DNA from: Cloacibacillus porcorum
GTDB lineage: Bacteria; Synergistota; Synergistia; Synergistales; Synergistaceae
Assembly: GCF_001701045.1 (NCBI RefSeq)
Contig: NZ_CP016757.1
Span: 2,256,218-2,320,217 of the forward strand
Reading direction: 5' to 3'
Length of the DNA stretch: 64,000 bases
The translations under genes were made by a program, and so were the position numbers. Below the pieces are notes generated by a model. It was not told the DNA's origin. It did not search any database and saw only the letters and a program-made list of their open reading frames with translations. The stretch's first letter is position 1, and each line of letters begins with the position of its first letter. Below, one piece after another: positions 46,384 through 53,797 of the stretch.

Positions 46384-46977
46384 CTAAGATTTTACCTTCG
46401 ACTCCGTGCCGTTTTTCAGCCGCACGATGTTTGCCCTGTGACGCCAGACAGAGAGGAGGGCGAGGAAAAACGAGGCGGCCGTGTAGGGGCGCGGCATCCC
46501 AAAACAGGCGGTGAGCCCCGCGGCGGCGAGCAGCCCCACCATCGAGGCCACCGAGACATATTTCGTCGTCTTCATGACGGCGTACCAGATAATGCCGCCG
46601 ATTATCGCAGGCCACGGCATAAAGAAGTTATAAAAGCCGATCACGCCAAATGTGGTAGCGACACCTTTGCCGCCTCTGAAACCAAGCCAGAGGGGAAAAT
46701 TGTGTCCCAGCACCGCGCACACCCCGGTAAGCGCGAGTATGGTCGGGTCGGAGATGAAACAGGAGGCTGCGAGGACGGCGAGGCCTCCTTTAAGCATGTC
46801 AAATACGGCGACGGCAACGGCCCATCTTTTGCCCATAAGCCGGCCTACATTCGTCGCCCCGATATTGCCGGAGCCGAAGGCGCGGATATCGGCTCCCTTT
46901 ATATATTTCGCGACAAGAAAACCCGTGGGACACGACCCCGCAAGATACCCGGCAAAGGCCCAGAAAACAGCTGTCAT
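46384..46977 (-). CDS. plsY: Acyl-phosphate:glycerol-3-phosphate acyltransferase
   Basis: A 197-residue membrane enzyme that makes lysophosphatidic acid from acyl phosphate and glycerol 3-phosphate. The three active loops are visible: GSGNIGATNVGR, LGHNFPLWLGFRGGKGVATTFG, and the later VWRHRANIVRLKNGTE. The ATG at 46977 with GGAG upstream gives the normal start (a longer frame from 47025 adds 16 poorly conserved residues). Confidence 0.95.
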   Translation of the reverse strand: MTAVFWAFAGYLAGSCPTGFLVAKYIKGADIRAFGSGNIGATNVGRLMGKRWAVAVAVFDMLKGGLAVLAASCFISDPTILALTGVCAVLGHNFPLWLGFRGGKGVATTFGVIGFYNFFMPWPAIIGGIIWYAVMKTTKYVSVASMVGLLAAAGLTACFGMPRPYTAASFFLALLSVWRHRANIVRLKNGTESKVKS

Positions 46978-47062
46978 AAGATCATCTCCACATGAAATTT
47001 TATCAGGATAAAGACGCTGAAACACAGTTAAATTTTACGATAGAGGCCCCGGCAAGTCAAAT

Positions 47063-47129
47063 AAAAAGCCCGCAGGAGCGGCGGCGCAGACGCATAAGTC
47101 AGCCGCCGGCGCCCGAGACTCCCTGCGGC
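47063..47129 (-). terminator. Possible attenuator hairpin upstream of plsY
   Basis: On the minus strand a long GC-rich stem (GGCCGCAGGGAG with CTCCTGCGGGC, and GGCGGC with GCCGCC inside) is followed by TTTTTATTT. No minus-strand gene precedes it, because the gene to the right points away. It therefore either ends a small untranslated RNA or attenuates transcription into plsY, about 90 bases downstream. Confidence 0.5.
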
Positions 47130-47171
47130 CCTCCTGAACGGTCAAAAGTTTGATTTTTCATAGTTTTGGCG

Positions 47172-47200
47172 TTGCCCTCCGCGGATCAAACGGATAATAT
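47172..47200 (+). promoter_or_regulatory. Promoter of the META-domain protein gene
   Basis: TTGCCC (47172-47177), 17 bases, TAATAT (47195-47200); AGGAGGT precedes the start codon at 47275. Confidence 0.65.
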
Positions 47201-47274
47201 GTAACATGCCCTAAGGGCAAAAAATATCATGACAGGCATCTCCATGGGGAGATATCAAATAGGAGGTCATATTT

Positions 47275-48639
47275 ATGAGAATGAGGAGACTGCTTACATC
47301 AGCGGCATTTATCATGCTGTTGGCTGTTCCGGCATACGCCGCACCGCAGCTGATCCAGGCGAACAGGTATGAGGGATATCTTTTACGAAACGGCTCCGCG
47401 GCGGAACGCACGGCTCTGGTGCTGAAGTACGACGCCGTCACCGGAGCTCCGGTAAGTTATCTTGAGACCGTTTACACCGGCGCGGCAGGCGAAACAAAAC
47501 GCAGCGGAACTTTCACCGTGAAGGAAGACCGCGCCGCCGGTGCTTCGCGCTTTACGCTGAAGGCAAAGACCAGAGGCCATGACGAATATTTCCTGCGGAC
47601 CTCCATGGGCACTAGCCTGCGGGCGCGGAACACGGGAGACGGCGGCACGCTGCTGGCGACAGGCGCCCAGCTTCTGAAAGACGGCAAAGAGATAATGCGC
47701 TTTCCCGCGAGCTACAGCGGCACTATTCCGGCGGCCTCCGGCCCTGGGATACTGATGGAGGTCACCTTTCGGGCAGACCACACCTTCCGCATCGCCGAGA
47801 CCTACATCGGCGAGCCGGAGGGAAGCAATAAATTTTACGGCAGCGGACGCTGGTCGGTGAGCATGGTCAATAAAAAGCCCCTCCTCACCCTCAAAACCGG
47901 GGACGGCGACCGCTATTTCACAGTCGGCGATAAGAGCGTGACGATGGTCGACAGCCGCGGACACGCCGCCGAAAGCAAACTGAATTACACGCTGACCAAA
48001 GCTGCGGGAGGCGACCTCTTCAAAGCGGCGGCCCTGATGGAGGGCGAATACAGCCAAACCGAAGAGAGGGTCGTATTCCGCGACACGGCCACGGGCAGGA
48101 GTTACCTTGTGGCCAAAGGCGGAGACAACGCCGATATGGAACGCGCCTATTCCGATACTGGGACCACGCCGGGCAAATATCTTCCCGCAATGGTGAAGGG
48201 CAGCCTCGTCGTACAGCACGGCGCGGACGGCCATCCGGAGGAGATGCTGCTGGTGGAACGTCTGGTCGCTCTCGGTTCCCAGGAGGTCGAGCTGGTAAAG
48301 GGAGACTGGAAGATCGTCAGCGCGGGAGAGCTAAATGCCGCTGAAAATATCGAGGAAGGCAGAGAAAGGCCTTTCCTGAAGTTTGACCCGGACGGACGCT
48401 TTTACGGATACGCCGGATGCAACCGCATCGCCGGTTCATATATCGTCTCCGGTATGAAGCTGAAGCTGGACGGTATCCTCAGCACCAAGATGGCCTGCAG
48501 CGACATGAGGCTGGAAGACGCGCTCCTGGAAGCGCTCCCGCGTGTGCGCTCTTATTTTGTGGACAAGGGCGTGCTGACCCTCAAAGGCGCTGACGGAAAC
48601 ACGCTGGCCCTGCTGACGGACGAAAACGCCGCAAGATAG
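47275..48639 (+). CDS. Exported META/HslJ-domain protein with NlpE-like repeats
   Basis: A 454-residue secreted protein with a signal peptide (RRLLTSAAFIMLLAVPAYAA). Residues about 30-130 and 245-340 look like two NlpE/copper-resistance-like beta-barrel modules (the second begins MEGEYSQTEERVVFRDTATG). The C-terminal 110 residues are a META domain: FLKFDPDGRFYGYAGCNRIAGSY and LSTKMACSDMRLEDALLEAL, as in heat-shock protein HslJ. There is no lipobox Cys at the signal cleavage site. Probably a periplasmic or envelope-stress protein; its ligand is unknown. Confidence 0.82.
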   Translation: MRMRRLLTSAAFIMLLAVPAYAAPQLIQANRYEGYLLRNGSAAERTALVLKYDAVTGAPVSYLETVYTGAAGETKRSGTFTVKEDRAAGASRFTLKAKTRGHDEYFLRTSMGTSLRARNTGDGGTLLATGAQLLKDGKEIMRFPASYSGTIPAASGPGILMEVTFRADHTFRIAETYIGEPEGSNKFYGSGRWSVSMVNKKPLLTLKTGDGDRYFTVGDKSVTMVDSRGHAAESKLNYTLTKAAGGDLFKAAALMEGEYSQTEERVVFRDTATGRSYLVAKGGDNADMERAYSDTGTTPGKYLPAMVKGSLVVQHGADGHPEEMLLVERLVALGSQEVELVKGDWKIVSAGELNAAENIEEGRERPFLKFDPDGRFYGYAGCNRIAGSYIVSGMKLKLDGILSTKMACSDMRLEDALLEALPRVRSYFVDKGVLTLKGADGNTLALLTDENAAR

Positions 48640-48651
48640 AGATAAACTCAA

Positions 48652-48675
48652 AGAGGCTCCCGAAACGGAGCCTCT
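48652..48675 (+). terminator. Terminator after the META-domain gene
   Basis: AGAGGCTCC and GGAGCCTCT form a 9-base stem with a 6-base loop, then TTTTTA. Confidence 0.88.
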
Positions 48676-48732
48676 TTTTATGCAGAGCGGCGGCTCCGCA
48701 AAGAGAGTAAATATTTTTAAAGATGACAAAAA

Positions 48733-48758
48733 GGGCTCGGCCGGTTTCGGCTGAGCCC
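48733..48758 (-). terminator. Terminator after the relE remnant
   Basis: GGGCTCGGCCG with CGGCTGAGCCC, followed on the minus strand by TTTTTGTC. It is almost the same sequence as the hairpin at 49680-49705. Confidence 0.8.
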
Positions 48759-48775
48759 AAGATATTGTTTTACAG

Positions 48776-48994
48776 CTAGTCGTTATAAATATCTTTTCTA
48801 TCTCCTATTTTCAAAACAAGAATTGTCACTCTCTCATCTGAAATTTCCGCAAGTATCCGATAGTTTCCCACACGATAACGCCATTGCCCCGCTCTGTCTC
48901 CTGTGAGGGGCTTCCCGTGTAATCTTAGGTCTGTACAGCCTTCAAGATTCTTGCGTATCCACGCCGTGATCAGCCGTGGCTCTCTGAGGCACAT
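48776..48994 (-). pseudogene. RelE/ParE-type toxin, N-terminally truncated
   Basis: A 72-residue frame matching the C-terminal three quarters of a RelE-family mRNA interferase: WIRKNLEG, HGKPLTGDRAGQWRYRVGNYRI and ILVLKIGDRKDIYND. Complete relatives are 85-95 residues with a first beta strand that is missing here. A stop codon lies 8 codons upstream in frame, there is no ribosome site, and no antitoxin gene follows or precedes. Probably a decayed toxin cut short where the mazEF promoter region begins. Confidence 0.65.
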
Positions 48995-48996
48995 AC

Positions 48997-49025
48997 TTGC
49001 AATTTTACATAATTAAGTGTACACT
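48997..49025 (+). promoter_or_regulatory. mazEF promoter with overlapping palindrome
   Basis: TTGCAA (48997-49002), 17 bases, TACACT (49020-49025). The perfect 10-base palindrome AGTGTACACT (49016-49025) covers the -10 box, consistent with autorepression by MazE or MazEF. Confidence 0.65.
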
Positions 49026-49054
49026 ATGTATATACTTAGTATGGGGGGATTTAT

Positions 49055-49318
49055 ATGCAGACAATGATCCAAAAGTGGGGCAATAGCCAGGGGATCAGGC
49101 TGCCAAAGCATATTTTAGAATCAGTAGGTCTTGAAATACCGGCGACAGGCAAGCCTGTGGAGGTGGAGGTTATCGCCGAAGAGGGTAAGATAACGATCAA
49201 GAAGCCGCTTCCCAGCCGCAAGCGCAGGAACATTATTGAACTTTTGGCCGGTTATGAGGGCGATTATAAGGCTTCGGAGACAGATTGGGGAGTCCCCGTA
49301 GGTAAGGAAGTATGGTAA
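49055..49318 (+). CDS. mazE: MazE-type antitoxin
   Basis: An 87-residue AbrB/MazE-fold protein: MQTMIQKWGNSQGIRLPKHI is the DNA-binding swapped-hairpin half, followed by VEVEVIAEEGKITIKKPLPSRK and an acidic, toxin-binding C-terminus. It neutralises the toxin encoded downstream and should bind the promoter. The stop overlaps the toxin start by 7 bases. Confidence 0.92.
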   Translation: MQTMIQKWGNSQGIRLPKHILESVGLEIPATGKPVEVEVIAEEGKITIKKPLPSRKRRNIIELLAGYEGDYKASETDWGVPVGKEVW

Positions 49319-49626
49319 GCCAGGGGGATATCATCTGGCTGGAGTTTAACCCGCAGGCAGGACACCGCCCCGCCGTCGTGGTGAGCAATAACATCTTCAA
49401 CAATGTTACTGGAATGGCCATCGTCTGCCCGATTACAAGTAAGCTGAAGGCCTTCCCTTTGCATATACCGCTTGACGAACGGACGAAAACACAGGGGATG
49501 ATCGCCTGCCAGCATATTAAATCTTTGGATATTGCGGCGAGGAATTACCGGCATATCGAGAAGCTGCCGCATGATATTCTGGATCGTGTGCTGGAGGCGG
49601 TCCTATCTGAGATCGAAGAGATTTGA
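49312..49626 (+). CDS. mazF: MazF/PemK-type endoribonuclease toxin
   Basis: A 104-residue MazF-fold mRNA interferase: QGDIIWLEFNPQAGHRPAVVVSN, GMAIVCPITSKLKAFPLHIPL and ACQHIKSLDIAARN, with the catalytic Arg (GHRP) and Thr (PITS). Compared with E. coli MazF the loop between the first two strands is about five residues shorter. Translationally coupled to mazE. It sits on the chromosome side of the prophage attachment site. Confidence 0.92.
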   Translation: MVSQGDIIWLEFNPQAGHRPAVVVSNNIFNNVTGMAIVCPITSKLKAFPLHIPLDERTKTQGMIACQHIKSLDIAARNYRHIEKLPHDILDRVLEAVLSEIEEI

Positions 49627-49679
49627 CCTTTACGTCATATTGCCTGCCATGATACATAACGGATACAGGCACATAAAAA

Positions 49680-49705
49680 GGGCTCGGCCGAAATCGGCAG
49701 AGCCC
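49680..49705 (-). terminator. Terminator of the former tRNA-Pro gene
   Basis: GGGCTCGGCCG and CGGCAGAGCCC form an 11-base stem with one mismatch, followed on the minus strand by TTTTTATG. It lies just downstream of the tRNA 3' end and is nearly identical to the hairpin at 48733-48758. Confidence 0.75.
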
Positions 49706-49715
49706 TTATCAATTC

Positions 49716-49759
49716 TGGTCGGGATGAGAGGATTCGAACCTCCGACCACCTGCACCCCA
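49716..49759 (-). repeat. attL: 3' half of a tRNA-Pro(GGG) gene
   Basis: On the minus strand the segment reads from the anticodon loop (T, GGG anticodon, GT) through GCAGG, variable loop, T arm (GGAGG, TTCGAAT, CCTCT), acceptor strand CATCCCG and ACCA. The 5' half (acceptor CGGGATG and D arm) is absent; prophage DNA and an integrase gene follow instead. Phages often integrate at tRNA 3' ends with a duplicated core. The intact tRNA-Pro gene should lie at the other end of the element, outside the window. Confidence 0.85.
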
Positions 49760-49923
49760 TATTTATTTTAATGACGTACAGTAACTTTTTAGTTTTTCTT
49801 TTATCTCACAAAATAGCTATATAACTTGATTTTTCGATTTTTTTAGTTTACAATGCGTTATATAGTTGCAAGGCGCGTCAAAAGTGCAGGAGTAATTATA
49901 GAGTAACGGAGTGTGATAACATT

Positions 49924-51135
49924 ATGGCTACAGTAAAACTTACACAAACGTTTATCAATTCTCTTGAAGCCCCTTCAAAAGGTTACTGGATCAACGATGA
50001 GTCAATGTCTGGTCTACGTCTTTATGTTGGCTCATCAGGAATTAAGACTTATTATCTCACATACAAAAATATTAAAGGAAAAAAAGATTCTTTCAAAATT
50101 GGCGATGAGCGGCTATTTACGCCCATACAAGCGCGGGAGGCCGCCAAGAAATTTCTCTCTGAAATGGCCGTGGCGGGGACAGACATTAAACGGGAACGCA
50201 AAAAGGAAAACAAACCAACCGTAAAAGAATTGTGCGACGCATATATCGCCGCGGGTGGGTCTAAATTTACTGACGTAATGGCAAGAAGCCTAACAGAGTT
50301 TTTAGATCGCGCAGCGGAAGAGATTACGCCAATAGAGATAGAAACATGGCGCACAAATGAAAAGAAACGAACCGGCAATAAGGATGCTAGTCTAAATAAA
50401 AAGGTCTGTAGCCTAAAATCTATCTTAAATTTTTCGGCAGACCGAGGATTGATCGCAGCGAACCCGTTGGCAAAAGTGAAGAAGCTCAAAGAGGTAGATT
50501 CAAAAAAGAAGATTCGTTACCTATCTGCCGACGAACGACCGCGCTTCATGGCGGCGCTGGACAAATATGACAAAGAACAGCGAGAGATGCGCCGCCGCAC
50601 CCGGCTTCACGCCAAGGGTAAAGACCTTCCCTCTATGGAGGGGTGGGCTTTTGCAAACTATTTCAAGCCGCTCATTATTGTGGCGCTCAATACCGGTATC
50701 CGCCGCCATGCGCTTTTGTCGCTTCGTTGGGAGGACATTGACCTTGTGCATGGTAATATCACGCTTCGCGCTGAGACTGCGAAGAGCAAAAAGGAAGATA
50801 TCATACCGATAAACACGACGGCGAAGGCGACGCTTGAAGCATGGAAAAAACAACGCCTCGATGAGAGCAACCCTCTTGTCTTTCCGTCGCCCCAAGGTGG
50901 CGGCGTTATGCACGATTGTAACAGCTCGTTTGAATGGTTGTTGAAAGAAGCCGAGATAAAAAATTTCACATGGCACGACATGCGCCATGATTTTGCCAGC
51001 CGCCTTGTGATGGCCGGCGTCGATCTCAACACCGTGCGTGAGCTCATGACGCATTCAGATATAAAGATGACACTCAGATACGCACATCTCGCCCCCGAAA
51101 AGAAAAAAGAGGCTGTGGAAAAAATAGCAAAATAG
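49924..51135 (+). CDS. int: Tyrosine recombinase / prophage integrase
   Basis: A 403-residue P4-type integrase with an N-terminal arm-DNA-binding DUF4102-like domain (MSGLRLYVGSSGIKTYYL) and a SAM-like core-binding domain. The catalytic residues are Arg in LNTGIRRHALLSLRWEDI, His and Arg in WHDMRHDFASRLV, His in LMTHSDIKMTLRYAHL and the Tyr in that last motif. It adjoins the tRNA-Pro attachment site, as expected for the enzyme that inserted this element. No excisionase gene is seen next to it. Confidence 0.94.
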   Translation: MATVKLTQTFINSLEAPSKGYWINDESMSGLRLYVGSSGIKTYYLTYKNIKGKKDSFKIGDERLFTPIQAREAAKKFLSEMAVAGTDIKRERKKENKPTVKELCDAYIAAGGSKFTDVMARSLTEFLDRAAEEITPIEIETWRTNEKKRTGNKDASLNKKVCSLKSILNFSADRGLIAANPLAKVKKLKEVDSKKKIRYLSADERPRFMAALDKYDKEQREMRRRTRLHAKGKDLPSMEGWAFANYFKPLIIVALNTGIRRHALLSLRWEDIDLVHGNITLRAETAKSKKEDIIPINTTAKATLEAWKKQRLDESNPLVFPSPQGGGVMHDCNSSFEWLLKEAEIKNFTWHDMRHDFASRLVMAGVDLNTVRELMTHSDIKMTLRYAHLAPEKKKEAVEKIAK

Positions 51136-51156
51136 GGCCGCATTTGCGGCCCTATT
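51131..51156. terminator. Bidirectional terminator between int and hicB
   Basis: AATAGGGCCGC and GCGGCCCTATT form an 11-base perfect stem with a 4-base loop. It overlaps both stop codons of the convergent genes. Confidence 0.8.
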
Positions 51157-51562
51157 ATTGAACGTGCAACTCTTGTCTTATTGCCTGTTGGAGTAAAGCG
51201 GAATAGTTGAGCTTCTGCTCCTCCGCAAGCTCCGCAAGATAGGCGGGAATCGTAAGGGTCTTTTTTACCGCTTTCTGGCTCCATGCCCGGCGAACTGGGG
51301 GCATAAAGGCAACCACGAGCTGAGTGACGGAATCATTGCTTTGATTTAACGGGATATCGCTGGGAGCAGGAATATCTTCCTTGCCTTTTTCCAGAAAATA
51401 GAGACAGTCCTCCAGCGTATATTTCGCCTGATCAATAGCCTCCTCCAGCGTATCCGCCGAGGTGAAGCAGTTATCCAGATCAGGGAATCTTACGTCCCAC
51501 ATTCCCTCTTCATCCTTAGAAAAGATGGCGGGGAAAATATAGCGGTCAGGATACTTTTTCAT
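51155..51562 (-). CDS. hicB: HicB-type antitoxin
   Basis: A 135-residue protein. The N-terminal half is the degenerate RNase-H-like HicB fold (FPAIFSKDEEGMWDVRFPDLDNCFTSADTLEEAIDQAKYTLEDCL), and a C-terminal ribbon-helix-helix DNA-binding part is KTLTIPAYLAELAEEQKLNYSALLQQAI. It neutralises HicA and likely represses the operon. The ATG at 51562 follows AAGGAG; an earlier codon is less likely. Confidence 0.92.
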   Translation of the reverse strand: MKKYPDRYIFPAIFSKDEEGMWDVRFPDLDNCFTSADTLEEAIDQAKYTLEDCLYFLEKGKEDIPAPSDIPLNQSNDSVTQLVVAFMPPVRRAWSQKAVKKTLTIPAYLAELAEEQKLNYSALLQQAIRQELHVQ

Positions 51563-51606
51563 GTTATCAACTCCTTTGTTTATCTTTTTGTCCAAAGGGG
51601 CCGGGG

Positions 51607-51813
51607 CTATTTAAGCCCCAGCGCCTTCTTTATTGCCTGATCCACTCCGATGGAGATTTTATAGGGGATTGGGAAACCTCTTTGTCCTTCTTTGGAGGCC
51701 CAGTAATGGCTTCCTTTTCCCCGGCTCTCTGTTACCGTCCAGCCAAGTTCTCTAGCTATCTTTACGAACTCGCTTTGCGTGTATCTTTTATTGGCTGGAT
51801 ATTCTTTTTTCAC
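51607..51813 (-). CDS. hicA: HicA-type mRNA interferase toxin
   Basis: About 68 residues with the double-stranded-RNA-binding-like HicA fold: RYTQSEFVKIARELGWTVTESRGKGSHYW with the catalytic His, then FPIPYKISIGVDQAIKKALGLK. The start is a GTG at 51813 preceded by GGGAGGCGG; longer in-frame codons lack a ribosome site and run into the promoter. Toxin precedes antitoxin, the usual hicAB order. It probably serves prophage maintenance. Confidence 0.88.
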   Translation of the reverse strand: MKKEYPANKRYTQSEFVKIARELGWTVTESRGKGSHYWASKEGQRGFPIPYKISIGVDQAIKKALGLK

Positions 51814-51841
51814 TGTTGAGCCGCCTCCCTTCGATGAATTA

Positions 51842-51869
51842 ATTATAGCACAAATACAATACGTGTCAA
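51842..51869 (-). promoter_or_regulatory. hicAB promoter
   Basis: TTGACA (51869-51864), 16 bases, TATAAT (51847-51842). The direct repeat ACGTATTG occurs twice across the -35 box and could be the HicB operator. Confidence 0.8.
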
Positions 51870-51895
51870 TACGTATCAAGTTAAATAAAGGCACA

Positions 51896-51926
51896 AAAAA
51901 AGAGGGCGGAGCCTTAGCCCCGCCCT
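51896..51926 (-). terminator. Terminator after the DNA methyltransferase
   Basis: AGGGCGG and CCGCCCT with additional GGCT/AGCC pairing, followed on the minus strand by CTTTTTTTG. Confidence 0.85.
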
Positions 51927-51981
51927 ATGCTGAACATATATCTATTTCTGTTTGTGTACGGTGAAATCACCGCCACCGTGC

Positions 51982-52791
51982 CTATAGCAGCCGTCCCTGT
52001 TCGGCTGCTTCTTGGATGCGTTTTTTTGCAATCTCACAAAAGGTTTCTTCTTTTTCTATCCCTATCCACTTGCGCCCCGTGTTATGCGCCGCCACCGCCG
52101 TGCTGCCGGAGCCTATGCAGTTGTCAAGGATTGTCTCGCCCTCGTTGCTGTATGTGCGAATCAGGTATTCCAACAGCGGAACGGGTTTTTGGGTTGGGTG
52201 ATTATTTCCGCCATTGATTTTATTTTCCTTAGTGTTCTTGTTTCCGAATATAACGCCGTTCCAGTTTGAAAAATATATCACATCTGTCGGATATCTCGAC
52301 CCGTCACGAGGACCTTCTATTTGACCAATCTCTACATTATATAAACCGCATTTTCCAATCTTTCTCTTCCGTGGATATTCATCTCTGTTATGATAACTAT
52401 AACTCATTTGCGGGTTATATGTCGGTAATTTTTTATAAAACACTAATATTTCTTCATGCTGTTTTAGAGGTTTTATTTTTGCGTCCAGAAAACCTAATGA
52501 CTTGCTCTTTACCCAAATTATTTTATACCTAAAATCTTTTCTATTTGAGATAATTGTATCTACTGCAAATTTCTGTGCTCCGAACAACAGAATTGGTGCA
52601 TTAGTTTTGCATATTCTTTTGTATTGTTCCCAGAGCGATTCAAACGGTATCCTGACATCCCATTCGTAATCTGTGCAGCCGTATGGCAGGTCGCAGAGCA
52701 CCATATCCACGCTGCCGTCAGGGATGTTTTTCATGAGTTCCAAACAGTCGCCGTGGTAGAGTTTGCCTTGCGGATTTTCATAATATAACAT
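51982..52791 (-). CDS. Prophage orphan DNA methyltransferase (adenine-N6 or cytosine-N4)
   Basis: A 269-residue beta-class methyltransferase. Motif IV is DLPYG (a DPPY variant) in VDMVLCDLPYGCTDYEWD near residue 35; the SAM-binding motif I is ETILDNCIGSGSTAVAA near 235, so IV precedes I as in the beta class. The ends of the gene have ordinary composition, but the middle (about 52210-52620), which includes the target-recognition region, is clearly AT-rich, suggesting exchange of the specificity part. No restriction gene is adjacent, so it may protect phage DNA. Start set by AGGAGG before the ATG at 52791. Confidence 0.9.
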   Translation of the reverse strand: MLYYENPQGKLYHGDCLELMKNIPDGSVDMVLCDLPYGCTDYEWDVRIPFESLWEQYKRICKTNAPILLFGAQKFAVDTIISNRKDFRYKIIWVKSKSLGFLDAKIKPLKQHEEILVFYKKLPTYNPQMSYSYHNRDEYPRKRKIGKCGLYNVEIGQIEGPRDGSRYPTDVIYFSNWNGVIFGNKNTKENKINGGNNHPTQKPVPLLEYLIRTYSNEGETILDNCIGSGSTAVAAHNTGRKWIGIEKEETFCEIAKKRIQEAAEQGRLL

Positions 52792-52849
52792 TTTGTCCTC
52801 CTGTATAAACAATAATGGCGAGCTCCCGAAGGAACCCGCCCTTGTGGTT

Positions 52850-53263
52850 TTATCTCGCCGCAACCGCGCCGACCGCGCCGCCAACAACCAGCCCCAGCAG
52901 CAACTTGCCAATACCCTTCTGCTTTTCGGCCCGGACCTGTTTTTGCAGGGTTTCGTTCATCTCCGCAAGGATACTGTTCTGCTCGCGGAGAAGCCGTCTT
53001 TCTTCCTCGGATGCCGCCGTGTAGCAGTTCAACTCGGCGATCAGCTGCGCCGTGCTCTGCCGTTCCGAGGCGAGCGATTCGCGCACCGCCGCGACCTCGG
53101 CCACCAGCGCCGCATTGTCGGCCACAACCTCGCGGATGTCTGCTTTAGTCGCCGCTATCTGTCCGCTCTCGGTCAGCGTTGCGCTGGCGTGCGCCGGTGA
53201 TGAGCCGGTTATAAGCAGCAAGCAGATCGTCATCGCCCAGAGCGCGAGCTTGCTTGTACGCAT
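52850..53263 (-). CDS. Exported coiled-coil protein, possible outer spanin
   Basis: A 137-residue protein with a signal peptide (LALWAMTICLLLITGSSPAHASA), a coiled-coil middle rich in Glu, Ala and Arg, and a glycine-rich hydrophobic C-terminus (GIGKLLLGLVVGGAVGAVAAR). The start (AGGAGGT, ATG at 53263) lies inside the preceding coiled-coil gene in another frame, with 119 bases of overlap. Such nesting is typical of spanin (Rz/Rz1) pairs, which fuse the membranes at lysis. There is no lipobox Cys, so a classic o-spanin lipoprotein is not shown; anchoring may be through the C-terminal helix. Confidence 0.6.
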   Translation of the reverse strand: MRTSKLALWAMTICLLLITGSSPAHASATLTESGQIAATKADIREVVADNAALVAEVAAVRESLASERQSTAQLIAELNCYTAASEEERRLLREQNSILAEMNETLQKQVRAEKQKGIGKLLLGLVVGGAVGAVAAR

Positions 53264-53528
53264 TGCTGGTCACCTCCTGTATGCGGCGGTCGTTGGTCCT
53301 TTGGAGCTGCGATATCTCCTCTTGTTTGCGCCCAAGCTGCGCGCGGAGTTCTTCGACCTGTTGGCTGGCCGTCTGAAGCTCCTGCTCATTTCGAGCAAGC
53401 TCGTTTCGCAGTACGGCCAGTTCCGCCGAGTGTCGGTCCTCTATCCACGCCCACAGCGCGGCGGCCACCCCGACAAGCAGCAGCACCGTCACGATCTGCC
53501 ATTTGTGGTCATAGAGCCATTGCAGCAT
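53145..53528 (-). CDS. Inner-membrane coiled-coil protein, probable i-spanin (Rz-like)
   Basis: A 127-residue type II membrane protein with one N-terminal transmembrane helix (WQIVTVLLLVGVAAALWAW) followed by a long heptad-rich coiled coil (HSAELAVLRNELARNEQELQTA and on). This is the architecture of Rz-type i-spanins. The ATG at 53528 overlaps the preceding stop by one base and has AAGGAGGAG upstream. Position in the lysis module supports the role; no sequence family match is certain. Confidence 0.68.
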   Translation of the reverse strand: MLQWLYDHKWQIVTVLLLVGVAAALWAWIEDRHSAELAVLRNELARNEQELQTASQQVEELRAQLGRKQEEISQLQRTNDRRIQEVTSNAYKQARALGDDDLLAAYNRLITGARQRNADRERTDSGD

Positions 53529-53797
53529 CAGTGCGTCTCCTCCTTGTCGTAGTCGGTGTATTCCGGGGCCTGCGGCGCGCAGCTGTTCCATCCGTCCCCG
53601 TAGCGGGATTCATAGGCGCTGCTGCCCATGTAGCCTCCGACGGAGACGCCGTCGATGGCCGCCAGCAGGTACATCATGTTTGTTGGTATATCCTCGTTTA
53701 TGTGCATGTACCATACAATCACGCCGAAGGTAAAGAGCACGCAGAACACCGGCAGCGGTTTGCGCACCGGCGTTCTGTACCATCCGCGCCAAGCCAT
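53528..53797 (-). CDS. Small phage membrane protein (possible holin)
   Basis: An 89-residue protein with two hydrophobic stretches (PVFCVLFTFGVIVWYM and NMMYLLAAIDGVSVGGYMG) and a polar C-terminus. Location between the XhlA-like and spanin-like genes makes a holin or pinholin role plausible, but I recognise no family. Its start overlaps the previous stop (TAATG). Confidence 0.6.
   Translation of the reverse strand: MAWRGWYRTPVRKPLPVFCVLFTFGVIVWYMHINEDIPTNMMYLLAAIDGVSVGGYMGSSAYESRYGDGWNSCAPQAPEYTDYDKEETH

Noticed and set aside
49716..49759. A functional tRNA gene
   Set aside because: Only the 3' half from the anticodon loop onward is present; the D arm and 5' acceptor strand are missing.
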